A stretch of DNA of 64,000 nt. It comes from Polaromonas sp. GTDB taxonomy: Bacteria > Pseudomonadota > Gammaproteobacteria > Burkholderiales > Burkholderiaceae_C. Below the pieces are notes generated by a model. It was given only the letters and a program-made list of their open reading frames with translations, was not told the origin of the DNA and ran no database searches. The position numbers were made by a program, and so were the translations under genes. This document shows, piece after piece, positions 9,295-19,689 of this stretch. Numbering within the stretch: position 1 is the first letter of the stretch; the number at the start of each line of letters is the position of its first letter. The DNA lies in NCBI GenBank assembly GCA_025362315.1, contig JANYGP010000019.1, positions 103,608 through 167,607 on the forward strand, given 5' to 3'.

Positions 9295-10464
9295 TTACGG
9301 ACGCGTTGCGTACAGCCACGGCATGTCCAGCAGTTTTTCACCCAGCAGCCTCATGGCCACATCACGACCCCAACGCGTGACACCTTTGGCATGAAAAATC
9401 TGACCGTTGCGCATGGCTCTGGCCTGAACGCGTGCATTGCGTTGCCAGCGATTGGCGGCATATCGCTGCAATGCTGCAGGAATGTTGTGCAAAGCCGCTT
9501 TTGACAAGGCTGCAGCAAGTGCCGCCGCGTCTTCAATAGCCATGCCTGCACCTTGCGCCAGGTAGGGTCGCATGGGGTGGGCAGCGTCGCCCAGCAAGGC
9601 AACACGGCCCTGAGCCATTTGGCTGGCGCTTTGCAGGGGTGGGCGGTCATGCATCACCCACAGCCGCCAGTCGGTAACTGAATCCAGCAGCTCATGCAGT
9701 GCTGTGCAACTGCCAGCCAAAGTATTTTTCAGGTCAGCGGCGTTGGCGGTGTGATTCCAGTTTTGGAAATCATCAGGAACAGCGCCATGTACAAACACAA
9801 CCATGTTCAGCCATTCGCCACCCCGAACCGGGTAAGAAACCGCATGCATGTTGCGGCCCAGCCAGGCTGTGACGTCTTGGCTGCGCAGGTGCAGAGGCAG
9901 CGCAGCTTGACAGACCAGCGCGCGGTAGGCCAGATGCCCCGTTAACTGCGGCATGCCATCATTGAGCAGTTGCTGACGGCTGCTGCTCCACAAGCCGTCA
10001 GCGCCCACCAAAACATCGGCGTCTTTTGCGCCCTGACCTGTCTGCAGGAAAAGGCTGTGCGGGGTCTGCCAAAAGCTTTGCACGGCAGCGCCGGTGTGCA
10101 GCACTGCTGCTGTTTGCCGCACAGCCTGCAGCAGCAAGCCATGCAAGTCAGCGCGGTGCAGCGTGACATACGGGCTGCCGTAATGCTCTGCCATGGCCTT
10201 GCCAAGTGTCAGCTTACTCAGCACCTTGCCACTGGCGGCATCACGTACCTGCAATTGCTCGGGACTGAAGCTGCAGGCCTGCAAAGCGCCATGCAGGCCC
10301 CATGCCTTCAGCAGGCGGGTTGCATTGGGGCCGAGTTGAATGCCGGCTCCTGCTTCATGGAATTCAACTGCTTTTTCAAACAACTCGACAGGCTGGCCCG
10401 AACGGGCCAGTGCCAGAGCCGCTGCCAGCCCGCCGATGCCGCCCCCCGCTATCGCTGTCTTCAT
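9295..10464 (-). CDS. FAD-dependent monooxygenase (salicylate hydroxylase/UbiH-like)
   Basis: Class A flavoprotein hydroxylase of about 389 residues. It has the Rossmann FAD motif AIAGGGIGGLAAALAL at the N-terminus, the middle motif VLVGADGLWSSSR, and the second FAD motif LLGDAAHPMRPYLAQGAGMAIEDA. The start taken is ATG at 10464 (MKTAIAG), 2 nt after the acnA stop; the ORF track start (TTG, 10470) overlaps acnA. It is therefore probably co-transcribed with acnA. The family includes salicylate and 3-hydroxybenzoate 6-hydroxylases and ubiquinone-ring hydroxylases; nothing here decides the substrate. Confidence 0.9.
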   Translation of the reverse strand: MKTAIAGGGIGGLAAALALARSGQPVELFEKAVEFHEAGAGIQLGPNATRLLKAWGLHGALQACSFSPEQLQVRDAASGKVLSKLTLGKAMAEHYGSPYVTLHRADLHGLLLQAVRQTAAVLHTGAAVQSFWQTPHSLFLQTGQGAKDADVLVGADGLWSSSRQQLLNDGMPQLTGHLAYRALVCQAALPLHLRSQDVTAWLGRNMHAVSYPVRGGEWLNMVVFVHGAVPDDFQNWNHTANAADLKNTLAGSCTALHELLDSVTDWRLWVMHDRPPLQSASQMAQGRVALLGDAAHPMRPYLAQGAGMAIEDAAALAAALSKAALHNIPAALQRYAANRWQRNARVQARAMRNGQIFHAKGVTRWGRDVAMRLLGEKLLDMPWLYATRP

Positions 10465-10466
10465 GC

Positions 10467-13412
10467 TCAATTGGTCAGCAGCTGCCGCAGCACGTACGGC
10501 AAAATACCGCCGCTGCGGTAGTAGTCCACTTCAATGGGTGTGTCGATGCGCAGTGTGACGGCAACTTCCTGAACCTTGCCATCAAGCCCGGTGATTCGCA
10601 GCACGGCATCGCTCTGCGGTTTGAGCTCAGGGTGCACGATGACATCTATCGTTTCATTGCCAGTCAGCCCGAGCGTTTGCCATGACTGCTCAGCCTTGAA
10701 CTGCAGGGGCAAAACGCTCATGCCCACCAGATTGCTGCGGTGAATGCGCTCAAAGCTGCGCGCCACCACTGCCTTGATGCCCAGCAGCTGCGTGCCTTTG
10801 GCAGCCCAGTCGCGAGACGAGCCCGTGCCGTATTCATCGCCTGCAAAAATCACGGTCGTTGTGCCTTCGGCCATGTAGAGCATGGCCGCATCGTAGATAA
10901 ACATTTTCTGTGGCGCTAGGGGCATGTTGCTGGACATTTTCGATTGAAACAAGGTCACGCCTCCTTCTTCGCGCGAGCCATCGGCGCCTGCTGGCAGCAT
11001 CAGATTTTTAATCCGCACATTGGCAAAGGTGCCGCGCATCATGACATGGTGATTGCCGCGGCGCGCGCCGTAACTGTTGAAGTCAGCCTTTTGCACGCCT
11101 TGGGACTGCAGCCACAAGCCCGCCGGAGACGAGGCCTTGATGGACCCCGCCGGAGAAATATGATCGGTGGTGATGGAATCGCCAAACAGCGCAATGATGC
11201 GCGCGCCAGACACGTCAAACAGGCTGGTTTGAGCAGTTTTTAGCGTGTAAGGCAACGTATCATGGGCGCTGGCAGCTACGTTTTCAATAGCAAAATCCTT
11301 GAAGAACGGCGGCTCTGCAATGTAGGTGCTGGCTGGCCATGTGTAGGTATTGCCGGGTACACCGTTGATTTTTTCCCACAGTTTTCCGGGCTCGCTTTTG
11401 ACCTTTGCGTAATTGGCACGGAAGGCATTGCCGTTCATTGCAAACTTCATCAAGCTGTTGATTTCATCTGTGGTGGGCCAGATGTCACCCAGAAAAACAT
11501 CCTCGCCGTTTTTACCCTTGCCCACGGGTTCTGTCATCAGATCGCGCAGCACACTCCCGGCGATGGCATAAGCCACCACCAGTGGCGGGCTGGCCAGAAA
11601 ATTGGCTTTGAGGTTGGGGTGAATCCGCGCTTCAAAATTGCGATTGCCTGACAACACTGCTGCGCACACCAGGTCGCTTTTGGCAATCGCTTCGTTGATC
11701 TCGGGTGTCAGGTCGCCTGCGTTGCCGATGCATGTCGTGCAGCCGTAGCCTACCAATGAAAAACCAAGCTTTTCAAGGTAAGGCATCAAGCCGGTCGAGG
11801 TCAAATATTCAGTCACGATGCGGGAACCGGGCGCCAGAGAAGTTTTGATGTGCGGTTGTACTTTGAGGCCTGCCTCGACTGCTTTTTTGGCCAGCAGTCC
11901 TGCGGCGAGCATGACACCTGCATTGGACGTGTTGGTGCAACTGGTGATCGCTGCAATCAGCACATCGCCATTGCCAATTGAAATGCCCTTCATGGAAGCC
12001 AGTGGCGTACTGCTGGTTATGGCTTGCAAAGTTCCTGTACTGCGGGCCAGCGCCAGTGTCGGCCGGTTGGCTTCCATCTTGTTGACCATGCGCGGCGCGC
12101 CAGCCGGCGTGGGCGGTGCCGATGGCAGCGTGTCCTGCCTGCCGTTGTCGGTGTGCCTGACCTGATGTCGGGTGCCCAGCATGGCGGCGGGCTGATTGAA
12201 TCCGTTTTCTGCAATTGGCTGGCTGTACAGGGACTTGAACTGGCGGGACACATTGCCCAGCTCAATGCGGTCTTGTGGCCGCTTGGGGCCGGCCACGCTG
12301 GGCGTGACATCGCCCAAATCCAGCGTGACAACTTGCGAATAATCAATCTCACCCGCATTGGCCACACCAAACATGCCTTGTGCCTTGAAGTAAGCCGCCA
12401 GCGCTTCAATTTCGGACTTTGACCGGCCTGTGCCTTCAAAGTATTCAAGCGTCTTGTCATCGACCGGGAAGAACCCCATCGTGGCGCCATATTCAGGCGC
12501 CATATTGCCAATGGTGGCGCGCTCCAGCACGCTCAGGGACCGTGTCCCGTCGCCAAAAAATTCAACAAATTTGCCCACAACTTTTGTCTGGCGCAGCAGC
12601 TCGGTGACGCGCAGCACCAGGTCGGTGGCAGTCACGCCGCCGCGCAGTGTACCGGTCAGCTCAAAGCCCACCACATCTGGTGCCAAAAAGTACACCGGCT
12701 GGCCCAGCATGGCAGCTTCCGCTTCAATGCCGCCAACACCCCACGCCACCACGCCAATGCCGTTGATCATGGTGGTGTGGCTGTCAGTACCGACCAATGT
12801 ATCGGGGTAGTACAAATCGTCGTCAGTGATATGTACGCCGCGCGCCAAAAACTCAAGATTGACCTGGTGCACGATGCCAAAACCCGGCGGCACCACGCCA
12901 AAAGTGCTGAAAGCCTGCATGCCCCATTTCATGAATTGGTAACGTTCGTTGTTGCGCTGAAACTCCAGTTTCATGTTCAGGTCAAGCGAATTTTTTTTGC
13001 CGTAGGAGTCCACCATGATGGAATGGTCAACCACCAGATCAACCGGCACCAGCGGCTCAATGCGTTTGGGGTCCTTGCCCAGCCTGGACGCGACGCTGCG
13101 CATGGCGGCCAGGTCTGCCAGCAGCGGGATACCCGTGAAGTCCTGCAACACCACGCGCGCCACCACAAACGGGATTTCCTGGGTACGCGGTGCATTGGGT
13201 TGCCAGTTGGCCAGCTCGGCAATGTGCTGTTCAGTAATCCGTTTGCCGTCGTGATTGCGCAAAACCGATTCCAGCACAATGCGCAGTGACACGGGCAAGC
13301 GGGTAACGTTGGGAAACTGCCTGGCCAACGCCGGGAGCGAATAAAACTTACCGGATTTGCCAGACTCTGTCTTGAAGTTTTCGACGGTGCTGGCAGATTT
13401 TTGTTGGGCCAC
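10467..13412 (-). CDS. acnA: Aconitate hydratase A
   Basis: [4Fe-4S] enzyme interconverting citrate and isocitrate. The start is the GTG at 13412 (codons for VAQQKSAST) with SD CAGGAG 8 nt upstream; the 1,110-aa ORF of the track is over-extended. The resulting ~981 residues are somewhat longer than E. coli AcnA because of an insert (~60 residues around [11 protein letters not shown]). Cluster cysteines are in [11 protein letters not shown] and GCTTCIGN, and the C-terminal swivel domain carries [13 protein letters not shown] and [14 protein letters not shown]. acnB lies 0.8 kb upstream on the same strand. A possible copy of the dispersed repeat falls in the linker before the swivel domain. Confidence 0.96.
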   Translation of the reverse strand: MAQQKSASTVENFKTESGKSGKFYSLPALARQFPNVTRLPVSLRIVLESVLRNHDGKRITEQHIAELANWQPNAPRTQEIPFVVARVVLQDFTGIPLLADLAAMRSVASRLGKDPKRIEPLVPVDLVVDHSIMVDSYGKKNSLDLNMKLEFQRNNERYQFMKWGMQAFSTFGVVPPGFGIVHQVNLEFLARGVHITDDDLYYPDTLVGTDSHTTMINGIGVVAWGVGGIEAEAAMLGQPVYFLAPDVVGFELTGTLRGGVTATDLVLRVTELLRQTKVVGKFVEFFGDGTRSLSVLERATIGNMAPEYGATMGFFPVDDKTLEYFEGTGRSKSEIEALAAYFKAQGMFGVANAGEIDYSQVVTLDLGDVTPSVAGPKRPQDRIELGNVSRQFKSLYSQPIAENGFNQPAAMLGTRHQVRHTDNGRQDTLPSAPPTPAGAPRMVNKMEANRPTLALARSTGTLQAITSSTPLASMKGISIGNGDVLIAAITSCTNTSNAGVMLAAGLLAKKAVEAGLKVQPHIKTSLAPGSRIVTEYLTSTGLMPYLEKLGFSLVGYGCTTCIGNAGDLTPEINEAIAKSDLVCAAVLSGNRNFEARIHPNLKANFLASPPLVVAYAIAGSVLRDLMTEPVGKGKNGEDVFLGDIWPTTDEINSLMKFAMNGNAFRANYAKVKSEPGKLWEKINGVPGNTYTWPASTYIAEPPFFKDFAIENVAASAHDTLPYTLKTAQTSLFDVSGARIIALFGDSITTDHISPAGSIKASSPAGLWLQSQGVQKADFNSYGARRGNHHVMMRGTFANVRIKNLMLPAGADGSREEGGVTLFQSKMSSNMPLAPQKMFIYDAAMLYMAEGTTTVIFAGDEYGTGSSRDWAAKGTQLLGIKAVVARSFERIHRSNLVGMSVLPLQFKAEQSWQTLGLTGNETIDVIVHPELKPQSDAVLRITGLDGKVQEVAVTLRIDTPIEVDYYRSGGILPYVLRQLLTN
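11254..11291. repeat. Possible in-frame dispersed repeat, copy L (in acnA)
   Basis: ATGGGCGCTGGCAGCTACG followed by TTTTCAATAGC resembles the repeat core and arm. On the coding strand it spells [12 protein letters not shown] in the linker just before the conserved swivel domain. The match is weaker than the aroA and MobA-like copies, so this could be chance. Confidence 0.4.
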
Positions 13413-13574
13413 GGTTAACTCCTGGGCGTGATACAGATGCCCTATTCTGGCAGGCAGCCTGGCAAGGTGCTGCGTTTGTAGTTGCCCGCTGACAGCGCAG
13501 CTGGTGTATTTCTGATGTTGCCTGATTCGGTGAGTCCATAACATAGTGTTTTGTACACCGATGAAAGTATTCCC

Positions 13575-14075
13575 ATGACAGACCAAACCATTGAAAACAC
13601 CTTGTGGACATTGATCAAGGACATCAAATTTGGCATGCTGGTACACAGGCGGTCTGACGGACAGCTGCACAGCGCTCCGCTGACAACGCAAAACAAGGCC
13701 GAAGACCGGGGCGTCGCGCTTTACTTTTTCATCTCGCGCAAAAGTGAAATTGCCGCATGCGTTGTTGAGGACGCACAGGTCAATGTGGCCTATGCCCACC
13801 CGGGCAATGACTGCTATGTGTCCGTGTCAGGCAAAGCAGCAATTGTTGAAGACCAGACCAAAAAAGATGATCTGTTCACACCGTTTGCAAAGGCCTGGTT
13901 TCCCGGGGGTGCAACCGACCCCAACATGGCTTTGCTGAAGATCGACATTGGCCATGCTGAATACTGGGATGTCAAGGAAAGCAAGATGGTCCAGCTCGCG
14001 ATGATGGCCAAGGCGGCCATGACGGGCAAGACACCTCAAAACATGGGCGAGCACAAGGAAATGAATCTGACTTGA
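13575..14075 (+). CDS. Pyridoxamine 5'-phosphate oxidase-fold protein (general stress protein 26-like)
   Basis: A 166-residue split-barrel flavin-binding-like protein. The start is the ATG at 13575 ([11 protein letters not shown]); the ORF track start is 8 codons upstream. Features are the [13 protein letters not shown] strand pair, [35 protein letters not shown] and the late [17 protein letters not shown] segment, typical of the GSP26/YdaG subfamily. It lies alone between the acnA and acnB genes on the opposite strand. The family binds FMN or FAD; the physiological substrate is unknown, and a stress-response role is inferred only from relatives. Confidence 0.85.
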   Translation: MTDQTIENTLWTLIKDIKFGMLVHRRSDGQLHSAPLTTQNKAEDRGVALYFFISRKSEIAACVVEDAQVNVAYAHPGNDCYVSVSGKAAIVEDQTKKDDLFTPFAKAWFPGGATDPNMALLKIDIGHAEYWDVKESKMVQLAMMAKAAMTGKTPQNMGEHKEMNLT

Positions 14076-14184
14076 CACTGGTGACTGGGTGTCGTTCACG
14101 GTTGCTTGAGAGGCATTCTGTGATTTTCTTCAATGTTTCGAAATCCTTGGGTAACTGGTTCTTCGGCCATCAAAATCGTGTCAC

Positions 14185-14217
14185 AAATAAAAAGCGGCTC
14201 TGAGGCCGCTCTTTACA
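14185..14217 (-). terminator. Rho-independent terminator after acnB
   Basis: On the minus strand AGAGCGGCCTCAGAGCCGCT forms a GC-rich hairpin followed by a T-run (TTTTTATTTG), 25-50 bases beyond the acnB stop codon. Confidence 0.85.
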
Positions 14218-14239
14218 AACATCCTGGCAAACTTTGCGG

Positions 14240-16867
14240 TCAGCCTGAAAAGGCCTCTGTCACTGTGTCAGCCAACTCGGTATAGTCTGCCACTTTGTCA
14301 AAGTTCAGGTATTGGTACACCGTTGAACTTGAGGCCGTCAGCACGCCCATATCAGCCATGTATTCAGCCCTGGTGGGGATGCGGCCCAGCTTGGCGCAAA
14401 TCGCTGCCAGTTCAGCGGAACCCAGATACACGTTGGAGTTTTTGCCCAGACGGTTCGGGAAGTTGCGTGTTGATGTAGAGAACACCGTGGCGCCTTCTTT
14501 GACCTGCGCCTGGTTGCCCATACACAAGCTGCAGCCTGGCATTTCCATGCGGGCACCTGCGCTGCCCAACACGCCGTAATGGCCTTCTTCGCTCAACTGC
14601 TTGGCGTCCATTTTGGTGGGTGGAGCCATCCACAGTTTGACCGGAATGTCACGCTTGTTTTCAAGCAGTTTTGACGCAGCGCGGAAATGGCCAATGTTGG
14701 TCATGCAGCTGCCGATAAACACTTCGTCAATCTTGCTGCCTGCTACGTCGCTGAGAGTTTTCACATCGTCCGGATCGTTTGGGCAGGCGACAATTGGTTC
14801 ATGGATATCGGCCAGGTCGATCTCAATCACAGCAGCGTATTCGGCATCAGCATCGCCTTTGAGCAACTGCGGATCAGCCAGCCAGGCCTGCATGGCGGCG
14901 ATGCGGCGTTTGATGGTGCGCACATCTGAATAACCCGTGGCGATCATCCATTTCAGCATGGTGATATTGCTGTTGATGTACTCAATGATCGGTTCTTTGT
15001 TCAGGTGCACGGTGCAGCCACCGGCTGAACGTTCGGCTGATGCGTCGCTGAGTTCAAACGCCTGCTCGACTTTGAGGTCTGGCAGGCCTTCAATCTCAAG
15101 AATGCGGCCCGAGAAAACATTGACCTTGCCCTGCTTGGCCACGGTCAGCAAACCAGCCTTGATGGCATAAAGCGGAATGGCATTGACCAGATCACGCAGC
15201 GTGATGCCACTCTGCATCGTGCCCTTGAAGCGCACCAGCACTGACTCAGGCATGTCCAGTGGCATGACGCCAGTGGCGGCACCGAAAGCCACCAGGCCCG
15301 AGCCAGCCGGAAAGCTGATGCCAATTGGGAAACGCGTGTGGCTGTCACCGCCGGTCCCAACGGTATCGGGCAATAACATTCGGTTCAGCCAGCTATGAAT
15401 GATGCCGTCACCCGGACGCAGCGGAATACCGCCGCGTGTGCTGATAAATTCTGGCAACTCGTGGTGCATCTTCACATCCACTGGCTTGGGGTATGCGGCG
15501 GTGTGGCAAAACGATTGCATGACCAGGTCTGCGCTGAAGCCCAGGCAGGCCAGGTCTTTGAGTTCGTCGCGGGTCATGGGGCCAGTGGTGTCTTGTGAGC
15601 CGACCGACGTCATTTTGGGTTCGCAGTAGGTGCCGGGGCGAACGCCCTGACCTTCAGGAAGTCCAACTGCGCGTCCAACCATCTTTTGTGCCAGCGTGTA
15701 GCCACGGCCATTGTCGAGCGGGTCCTGCGGCAAGCGGAACTGGGTTGATGCAGGCAAGCCAAGCGCAAAGCGCGCTTTGGCTGTCAAGCCGCGACCAACG
15801 ATGAGTGGAATGCGGCCACCAGCGCGAACTTCGTCAAACAGCACCTCGCTTTTCAATTTAAATTCGGCAATGACTTTGCCGTCTTTCAGAGCCTTGCCGT
15901 CATACGGGCGCAGTTCAATCACGTCACCCATTGCCATCTGGCTCACGTCCAGCTCAATCGGCAAGGCACCAGAGTCTTCCATGGTGTTGTAAAAAATCGG
16001 CGCGATTTTTGCGCCCAGACACACGCCGCCGAAACGCTTGTTGGGAACAAACGGAATGTCTTGTCCGGTGAACCACAGCACCGAGTTGGTGGCAGACTTG
16101 CGCGATGAACCTGTGCCGACCACATCGCCCACATAGGCGACCAGATGGCCTTTGGCCTTGAGTGAATCAATGAAGTTGACCGGACCGCGCTTGCCTTCTT
16201 CTTCCGGTGCTGATTCTGGTGGTTGGCCTGGGCGCGGATTTTTATGCATCGCAAGCGCGTGCAGCGGAATGTCGGGGCGGCTCCAGGCATCAGGTGCCGG
16301 CGACAAGTCGTCGGTATTGATCTCGCCTGCGACTTTGAACACGGTCAGCATGATGGACTCCGGTACAGCGGGCCGGCTGGTGAACCACTCTGCGTTGGCC
16401 CAGCTCTGCATGACACCCCTGGCATAGGTGTTGCCCTTGTCGGCTTTTTCTTTGACGTCATGAAACTGGTCAAACATCAGCAGTGTGTTTTTCAGGCCCG
16501 CAGCGGCTTGTGTAGCCACGCTGGGCTCAAGATCATCCAGCAGCGCAATCATCGGGCTGATGTTGTAGCCGCCCAGCATGGTGCCCAAAAGTTGCGCCGC
16601 GTGCTCGCGCGAGATCAACGTACATTTTTCAGTGCCGTGCGCCACAGCAGCCAGATAGCTGGCTTTGACCTTTGCGGCATTGTCTACGCCTGCGGGCACG
16701 CGGTGCGTGATGAGCTCGACCAGGAAAGATTCTTCACCTTGGGGCGGTACTTTCAGCAGCTCAATCACGTCGGCTGTTTGCGCAGCTGACAACGGCAGGG
16801 GTGGAATGCCCAGTGTTGATCGCTCCAGAGCATGATTGCGATAGGTTTGAAGGAAATCGGATGCCAT
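14240..16867 (-). CDS. acnB: Bifunctional aconitate hydratase 2 / 2-methylisocitrate dehydratase
   Basis: The 875-residue length and domain order (N-terminal HEAT-like domain, swivel, then the three catalytic domains) fit AcnB. Signatures include [16 protein letters not shown], the swivel segment [40 protein letters not shown], and the cluster cysteines in [15 protein letters not shown] and [12 protein letters not shown]. An AGGAG Shine-Dalgarno stands 7 nt before the ATG. It is downstream of mdh, the CitE-like gene and a small exported protein on the same strand, and ends in a hairpin terminator. AcnB acts in the TCA cycle and the 2-methylcitrate cycle. Confidence 0.97.
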   Translation of the reverse strand: MASDFLQTYRNHALERSTLGIPPLPLSAAQTADVIELLKVPPQGEESFLVELITHRVPAGVDNAAKVKASYLAAVAHGTEKCTLISREHAAQLLGTMLGGYNISPMIALLDDLEPSVATQAAAGLKNTLLMFDQFHDVKEKADKGNTYARGVMQSWANAEWFTSRPAVPESIMLTVFKVAGEINTDDLSPAPDAWSRPDIPLHALAMHKNPRPGQPPESAPEEEGKRGPVNFIDSLKAKGHLVAYVGDVVGTGSSRKSATNSVLWFTGQDIPFVPNKRFGGVCLGAKIAPIFYNTMEDSGALPIELDVSQMAMGDVIELRPYDGKALKDGKVIAEFKLKSEVLFDEVRAGGRIPLIVGRGLTAKARFALGLPASTQFRLPQDPLDNGRGYTLAQKMVGRAVGLPEGQGVRPGTYCEPKMTSVGSQDTTGPMTRDELKDLACLGFSADLVMQSFCHTAAYPKPVDVKMHHELPEFISTRGGIPLRPGDGIIHSWLNRMLLPDTVGTGGDSHTRFPIGISFPAGSGLVAFGAATGVMPLDMPESVLVRFKGTMQSGITLRDLVNAIPLYAIKAGLLTVAKQGKVNVFSGRILEIEGLPDLKVEQAFELSDASAERSAGGCTVHLNKEPIIEYINSNITMLKWMIATGYSDVRTIKRRIAAMQAWLADPQLLKGDADAEYAAVIEIDLADIHEPIVACPNDPDDVKTLSDVAGSKIDEVFIGSCMTNIGHFRAASKLLENKRDIPVKLWMAPPTKMDAKQLSEEGHYGVLGSAGARMEMPGCSLCMGNQAQVKEGATVFSTSTRNFPNRLGKNSNVYLGSAELAAICAKLGRIPTRAEYMADMGVLTASSSTVYQYLNFDKVADYTELADTVTEAFSG

Positions 16868-16890
16868 GTTTTCTCCTGAAGGTCGATTAA

Positions 16891-17496
16891 TTATCGGGTT
16901 GCAGCCGGCGCCTGCGGCGCATCAAGCAAGCCAGGGGGTGGATTTTTTTTCAGCTCGTCAGCCAGTGTGAGCTGCTCCGGGCTCATGCATTCATCGGCCA
17001 GGCGCTGACCCAGTTTTTGGCTCATCAACATGGATTTATTGCCCAGCTGCAGCCACATCGCGCCGCGCTTTGGGTCTTCCAGGCGAATGGCACCCGTGCG
17101 GCTTTCAACCGGGTGCATGGCAAAGCGTGAACCTTTGGTCTGGACAACAAAAAATCCGGGGCGTCGCACGTTGGCGGTGATGGTGACCGAGTTGCCCAAC
17201 TCGCAGGCAATGGTGCCAACAAAAACGCGCTTGGCGATCTCGATGTCCTCGGGCGTGAGCTTGATGTTCGGATCTTCATCAATCGGCGTGACTTCTTCTA
17301 CGGCCTTCAACGCAGATCGCCGCACCGCTGCCGGTGATTTGGCTACGTCGGCTTTGGACGGTTTTTTTGCCGCAGCAGCAGGTGTTGTCGCCGGTGTTGC
17401 CTGCGCAACAACAAGGGCCGGTGTCGCCAGAAAAAACGATGCGAAAAGTGATGCATGCAGTGATGCATGAAGTGATGCAAGAAAAACAGATTTCAT
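16891..17496 (-). CDS. Exported hypothetical protein between acnB and the CitE-like gene
   Basis: A 201-residue protein. The first ~32 residues form a signal peptide ([33 protein letters not shown]), followed by an Ala/Pro/Lys-rich linker and a soluble domain starting near [25 protein letters not shown]. The domain carries one Cys in VGTIACELG and the segment [20 protein letters not shown] do not recognise a named family. Its place in the mdh-citE-acnB gene line, with 7- and 23-nt spacers, suggests co-transcription. The signal peptide holds a repeated HASL motif encoded by a 12-bp tandem repeat. Confidence 0.75.
   Translation of the reverse strand: MKSVFLASLHASLHASLFASFFLATPALVVAQATPATTPAAAAKKPSKADVAKSPAAVRRSALKAVEEVTPIDEDPNIKLTPEDIEIAKRVFVGTIACELGNSVTITANVRRPGFFVVQTKGSRFAMHPVESRTGAIRLEDPKRGAMWLQLGNKSMLMSQKLGQRLADECMSPEQLTLADELKKNPPPGLLDAPQAPAATR
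17446..17481. repeat. 12-bp tandem repeat inside a signal-peptide coding region
   Basis: Three near-identical 12-mers (AAGTGATGCATG, CAGTGATGCATG, AAGTGATGCAAG) encode the (H/F)ASL repeats of the signal peptide. The unit length of four codons keeps the frame whatever the copy number. Confidence 0.85.
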
Positions 17497-17503
17497 GATG
17501 TTC

Positions 17504-18496
17504 CTAAAAAAAAGTTTGAGATTCAGGCGGCATCGCGCCGCCTGCCCGGTGCGCGCGCTCCAGCACCTGCCAGTAGTAGCGGTAACTGGCGCGGTCGTGT
17601 AATTGACCTTTAAAACTGACGGGAGCCCAATCGTTTCGGGCGCCAGCAGCTATGATTTGCGAAGCAAGCTCAATCTCGCCCGCCTCCGGCATGAAGGCAG
17701 TGAGGATCGGGCGTATCTGGTCTGGATGAATGCTCCACATGCGGATGTAGCCGAATTCCTGAAATGCCTGGCGGGCAGCATCTGCCATCGCAACCGGATT
17801 TTTAAATTCAGTGACCACGCAGTGCGATGGCGTCTTGCCGCTGGCATGACAGGCACTGGCAATGTCAAGTTTGGCTCGCACAACCAGCGGATGCGTGAAC
17901 TGCCCCTGACTGGACATGCCGCTTGCAGGTATGGCCCCGCCGTGGCTGGACACAAAGTCCATCAGCCCAAAGCTGAGCGACTCCACCCGCGGATGCGCGG
18001 CAATGTCAAATGCATTGCGCACACCCAGCGCAGACTCAATCAGCACGTGCAGCGGCAGCGTGGTGGCATGCTCCTGGTCAAGGGCATCAACAACGCGCTT
18101 GACATCAGCCGGCGTGTCTACCTTGGGCACCGTGACATAGGCCAGGCACTGGCCTGCCTGCTTCAAAATAATGTCCAGATCAGCCAGAAAGTGGGGGTGG
18201 TCCACCGCATGCACACGCACACCCACGCGGCGCTTTGCAATCGCATCGGGTGCTTGGGCACTGTGGTCGAGCAACTGGACAATCATCTCGGCGTGGTCAG
18301 CCTCACCGCCGACGGGCGCGCCATCTTCACAGTCCAGCGTCACGTCAAAAACGCAGCTGCCGAATTCATCGGTCATGTCAGCCTGCAGCTGCAGGCTCTT
18401 GCGCATACGCGTTTCAACGCCGCTGTAATGGTCGCAAACCGGAAGCATTCCGGTTGCAGCCTGGGGACCCAGGAGGATGTCTCTGGGGTGGATCAT
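17504..18496 (-). CDS. HpcH/HpaI aldolase / citrate lyase beta-like protein
   Basis: A 330-residue CitE-like TIM-barrel protein of the CoA-ester lyase superfamily. Recognisable parts are DVTLDCEDGAPVG (acidic metal ligand region), VRVHAVDHPHFLADL, YVTVPKVDTPADVKRV, VLIESALGVRNAFDIA and LSFGLMDFVSSHGG, and the C-terminal RMWSIHPDQI. Relatives are malyl-CoA, citramalyl-CoA or beta-methylmalyl-CoA lyases; no citrate lyase alpha or gamma gene is near, so it is not a classical citrate lyase. It abuts mdh with no spacer and precedes acnB, implying a role in C4/C5 acid metabolism. Its C-terminal part has a segment resembling the dispersed repeat. Confidence 0.88.
   Translation of the reverse strand: MIHPRDILLGPQAATGMLPVCDHYSGVETRMRKSLQLQADMTDEFGSCVFDVTLDCEDGAPVGGEADHAEMIVQLLDHSAQAPDAIAKRRVGVRVHAVDHPHFLADLDIILKQAGQCLAYVTVPKVDTPADVKRVVDALDQEHATTLPLHVLIESALGVRNAFDIAAHPRVESLSFGLMDFVSSHGGAIPASGMSSQGQFTHPLVVRAKLDIASACHASGKTPSHCVVTEFKNPVAMADAARQAFQEFGYIRMWSIHPDQIRPILTAFMPEAGEIELASQIIAAGARNDWAPVSFKGQLHDRASYRYYWQVLERAHRAGGAMPPESQTFF
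17623..17658. repeat. Possible in-frame dispersed repeat, copy C (in the CitE-like gene)
   Basis: GAGCCCAATCGTTTCGGGCG followed by CCAGCAGCTATGATTT matches the repeat well at nucleotide level. On the coding strand it reads QIIAAGARNDWAP. Whether it is a true insertion or coincidental codon use is unclear. Confidence 0.5.
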
Positions 18497-19483
18497 TTAA
18501 AGCAGATGCTTGACGCCGTCCTGCTCGCCTTTCAGCTCGTCCAGCGTTTTGGTGATGCGTTCCTGGCTGAATGCATCAATTGCCAGGCCTTCCACCAGCT
18601 TGTAGTCGCCGCCTTCGCACGTGACTGGAAAGCCAAACATGGTGCCTTCCGGTATGCCGTACTGGCCGCCGGATGCAATGCCCATGGTGACCCATTTGCC
18701 ATGGGTGCCGAGTGCCCAGTCGCGCATGTGGTCAATGGCTGCGTTGGCTGCAGATGCAGCAGACGACACGCCACGCGCTTCAATGATTGCAGCGCCGCGC
18801 TTGCCTACTGTAGGCAAGAAAGTGTTGGCATTCCAGTCCTGGTCATTGATCATGGCAGCCACGCTCTCGCCTTTTATGGTCGCAAAGCGGTAGTCAGCGT
18901 ACATGGTGGGCGAATGGTTGCCCCACACGCAGAGTTTTTCAATGTCAGCCACGGCCTTTCCGGTTTTGGCTGCGACCTGACTGGCCGCGCGGTTGTGGTC
19001 CAGGCGCAGCATGGCGGTGAAGTTTTTGCGCGGCAGATCAGGTGCGCTTTTCATCGCGATCCAGGCGTTGGTGTTGGCCGGATTGCCCACCACCAGCACT
19101 TTCACGTTTCGGCTTGCGACAGCATTGAGCGCTTTACCCTGTGCAATAAAAATCGCACCATTGACAGCCAGCAGTTCGGCGCGCTCCATGCCCGGGCCGC
19201 GTGGGCGAGAGCCCACCAACAGCGCATAGTCGGTGTTTTTAAAAGCCGTCATCGGGTCGCTGTGCGCCTCCATGCCCACCAGCAGCGGGAAGGCGCAGTC
19301 GTCAAGCTCCATCATCACGCCCTTCAAGGCTTTTTGCGGGCCCTCAACTGGGACTTCAAGCAACTGCAAAATGACAGGTTGGTCTTTGCCCAGCATTTCG
19401 CCAGAAGCAATGCGAAACAGCAGCGCGTAACCGATTTGGCCTGCAGCGCCGGTAACAGCAACACGAACGGGGGGTTTCATCAT
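18497..19483 (-). CDS. mdh: Malate dehydrogenase
   Basis: NAD-dependent malate/oxaloacetate interconversion, TCA cycle. The 328-residue protein has the nucleotide-binding [19 protein letters not shown] motif, the substrate arginines in [26 protein letters not shown], and the active-site histidine in [14 protein letters not shown]. This is the LDH-like/cytosolic-type MDH common in Burkholderiales. It is the first gene of the minus-strand line mdh, CitE-like, exported protein, acnB. The upstream region facing gntR holds a perfect palindrome and tandem repeats that may regulate it. Confidence 0.97.
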   Translation of the reverse strand: MMKPPVRVAVTGAAGQIGYALLFRIASGEMLGKDQPVILQLLEVPVEGPQKALKGVMMELDDCAFPLLVGMEAHSDPMTAFKNTDYALLVGSRPRGPGMERAELLAVNGAIFIAQGKALNAVASRNVKVLVVGNPANTNAWIAMKSAPDLPRKNFTAMLRLDHNRAASQVAAKTGKAVADIEKLCVWGNHSPTMYADYRFATIKGESVAAMINDQDWNANTFLPTVGKRGAAIIEARGVSSAASAANAAIDHMRDWALGTHGKWVTMGIASGGQYGIPEGTMFGFPVTCEGGDYKLVEGLAIDAFSQERITKTLDELKGEQDGVKHLL

Positions 19484-19510
19484 GATGGGTGAGCTTTCCA
19501 GAAGTTAATG

Positions 19511-19564
19511 AGCGGGTAAGGAGCGGGTAATAGGCGGGTAATAGTCGGGTAATAGTCGGGTGGC
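19511..19564. repeat. 11-bp degenerate tandem repeat upstream of mdh
   Basis: About five units of roughly AGTCGGGTAAT (AGCGGGTAAGG, AGCGGGTAAT, AGGCGGGTAAT, AGTCGGGTAAT, AGTCGGGTGGC), starting 27 bases before the mdh start codon, so they lie in the mdh leader. Confidence 0.85.
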
Positions 19565-19573
19565 TGTGAATAT

Positions 19574-19595
19574 TTTCAAGAATATATTCTTGAAA
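19574..19595. promoter_or_regulatory. Perfect 22-bp palindrome, candidate operator between mdh and gntR
   Basis: The half-site TTTCAAGAATA is followed by its exact reverse complement. It is centred about 100 bases from mdh and 105 bases from the GntR-family gene. A second small palindrome, CTTATATAAG, lies near 19660 inside the leader of the regulator. Dyads in divergent regions beside a GntR gene are often its operators; that link here is inference. Confidence 0.55.
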
Positions 19596-19689
19596 TTTTA
19601 GGTGGCTTCAGCCCTGATTTTAGCGCCAAAAAGTCAGTATTATCAATTTGTCTTATGTCTTATATAAGATAAGATCCATCGACAAACAC

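Noticed and set aside
17603-19492. 629-codon plus-strand ORF
   Set aside because: It is fully antisense to the CitE-like and mdh genes, has no family similarity, and arises from the codon bias of the real genes.
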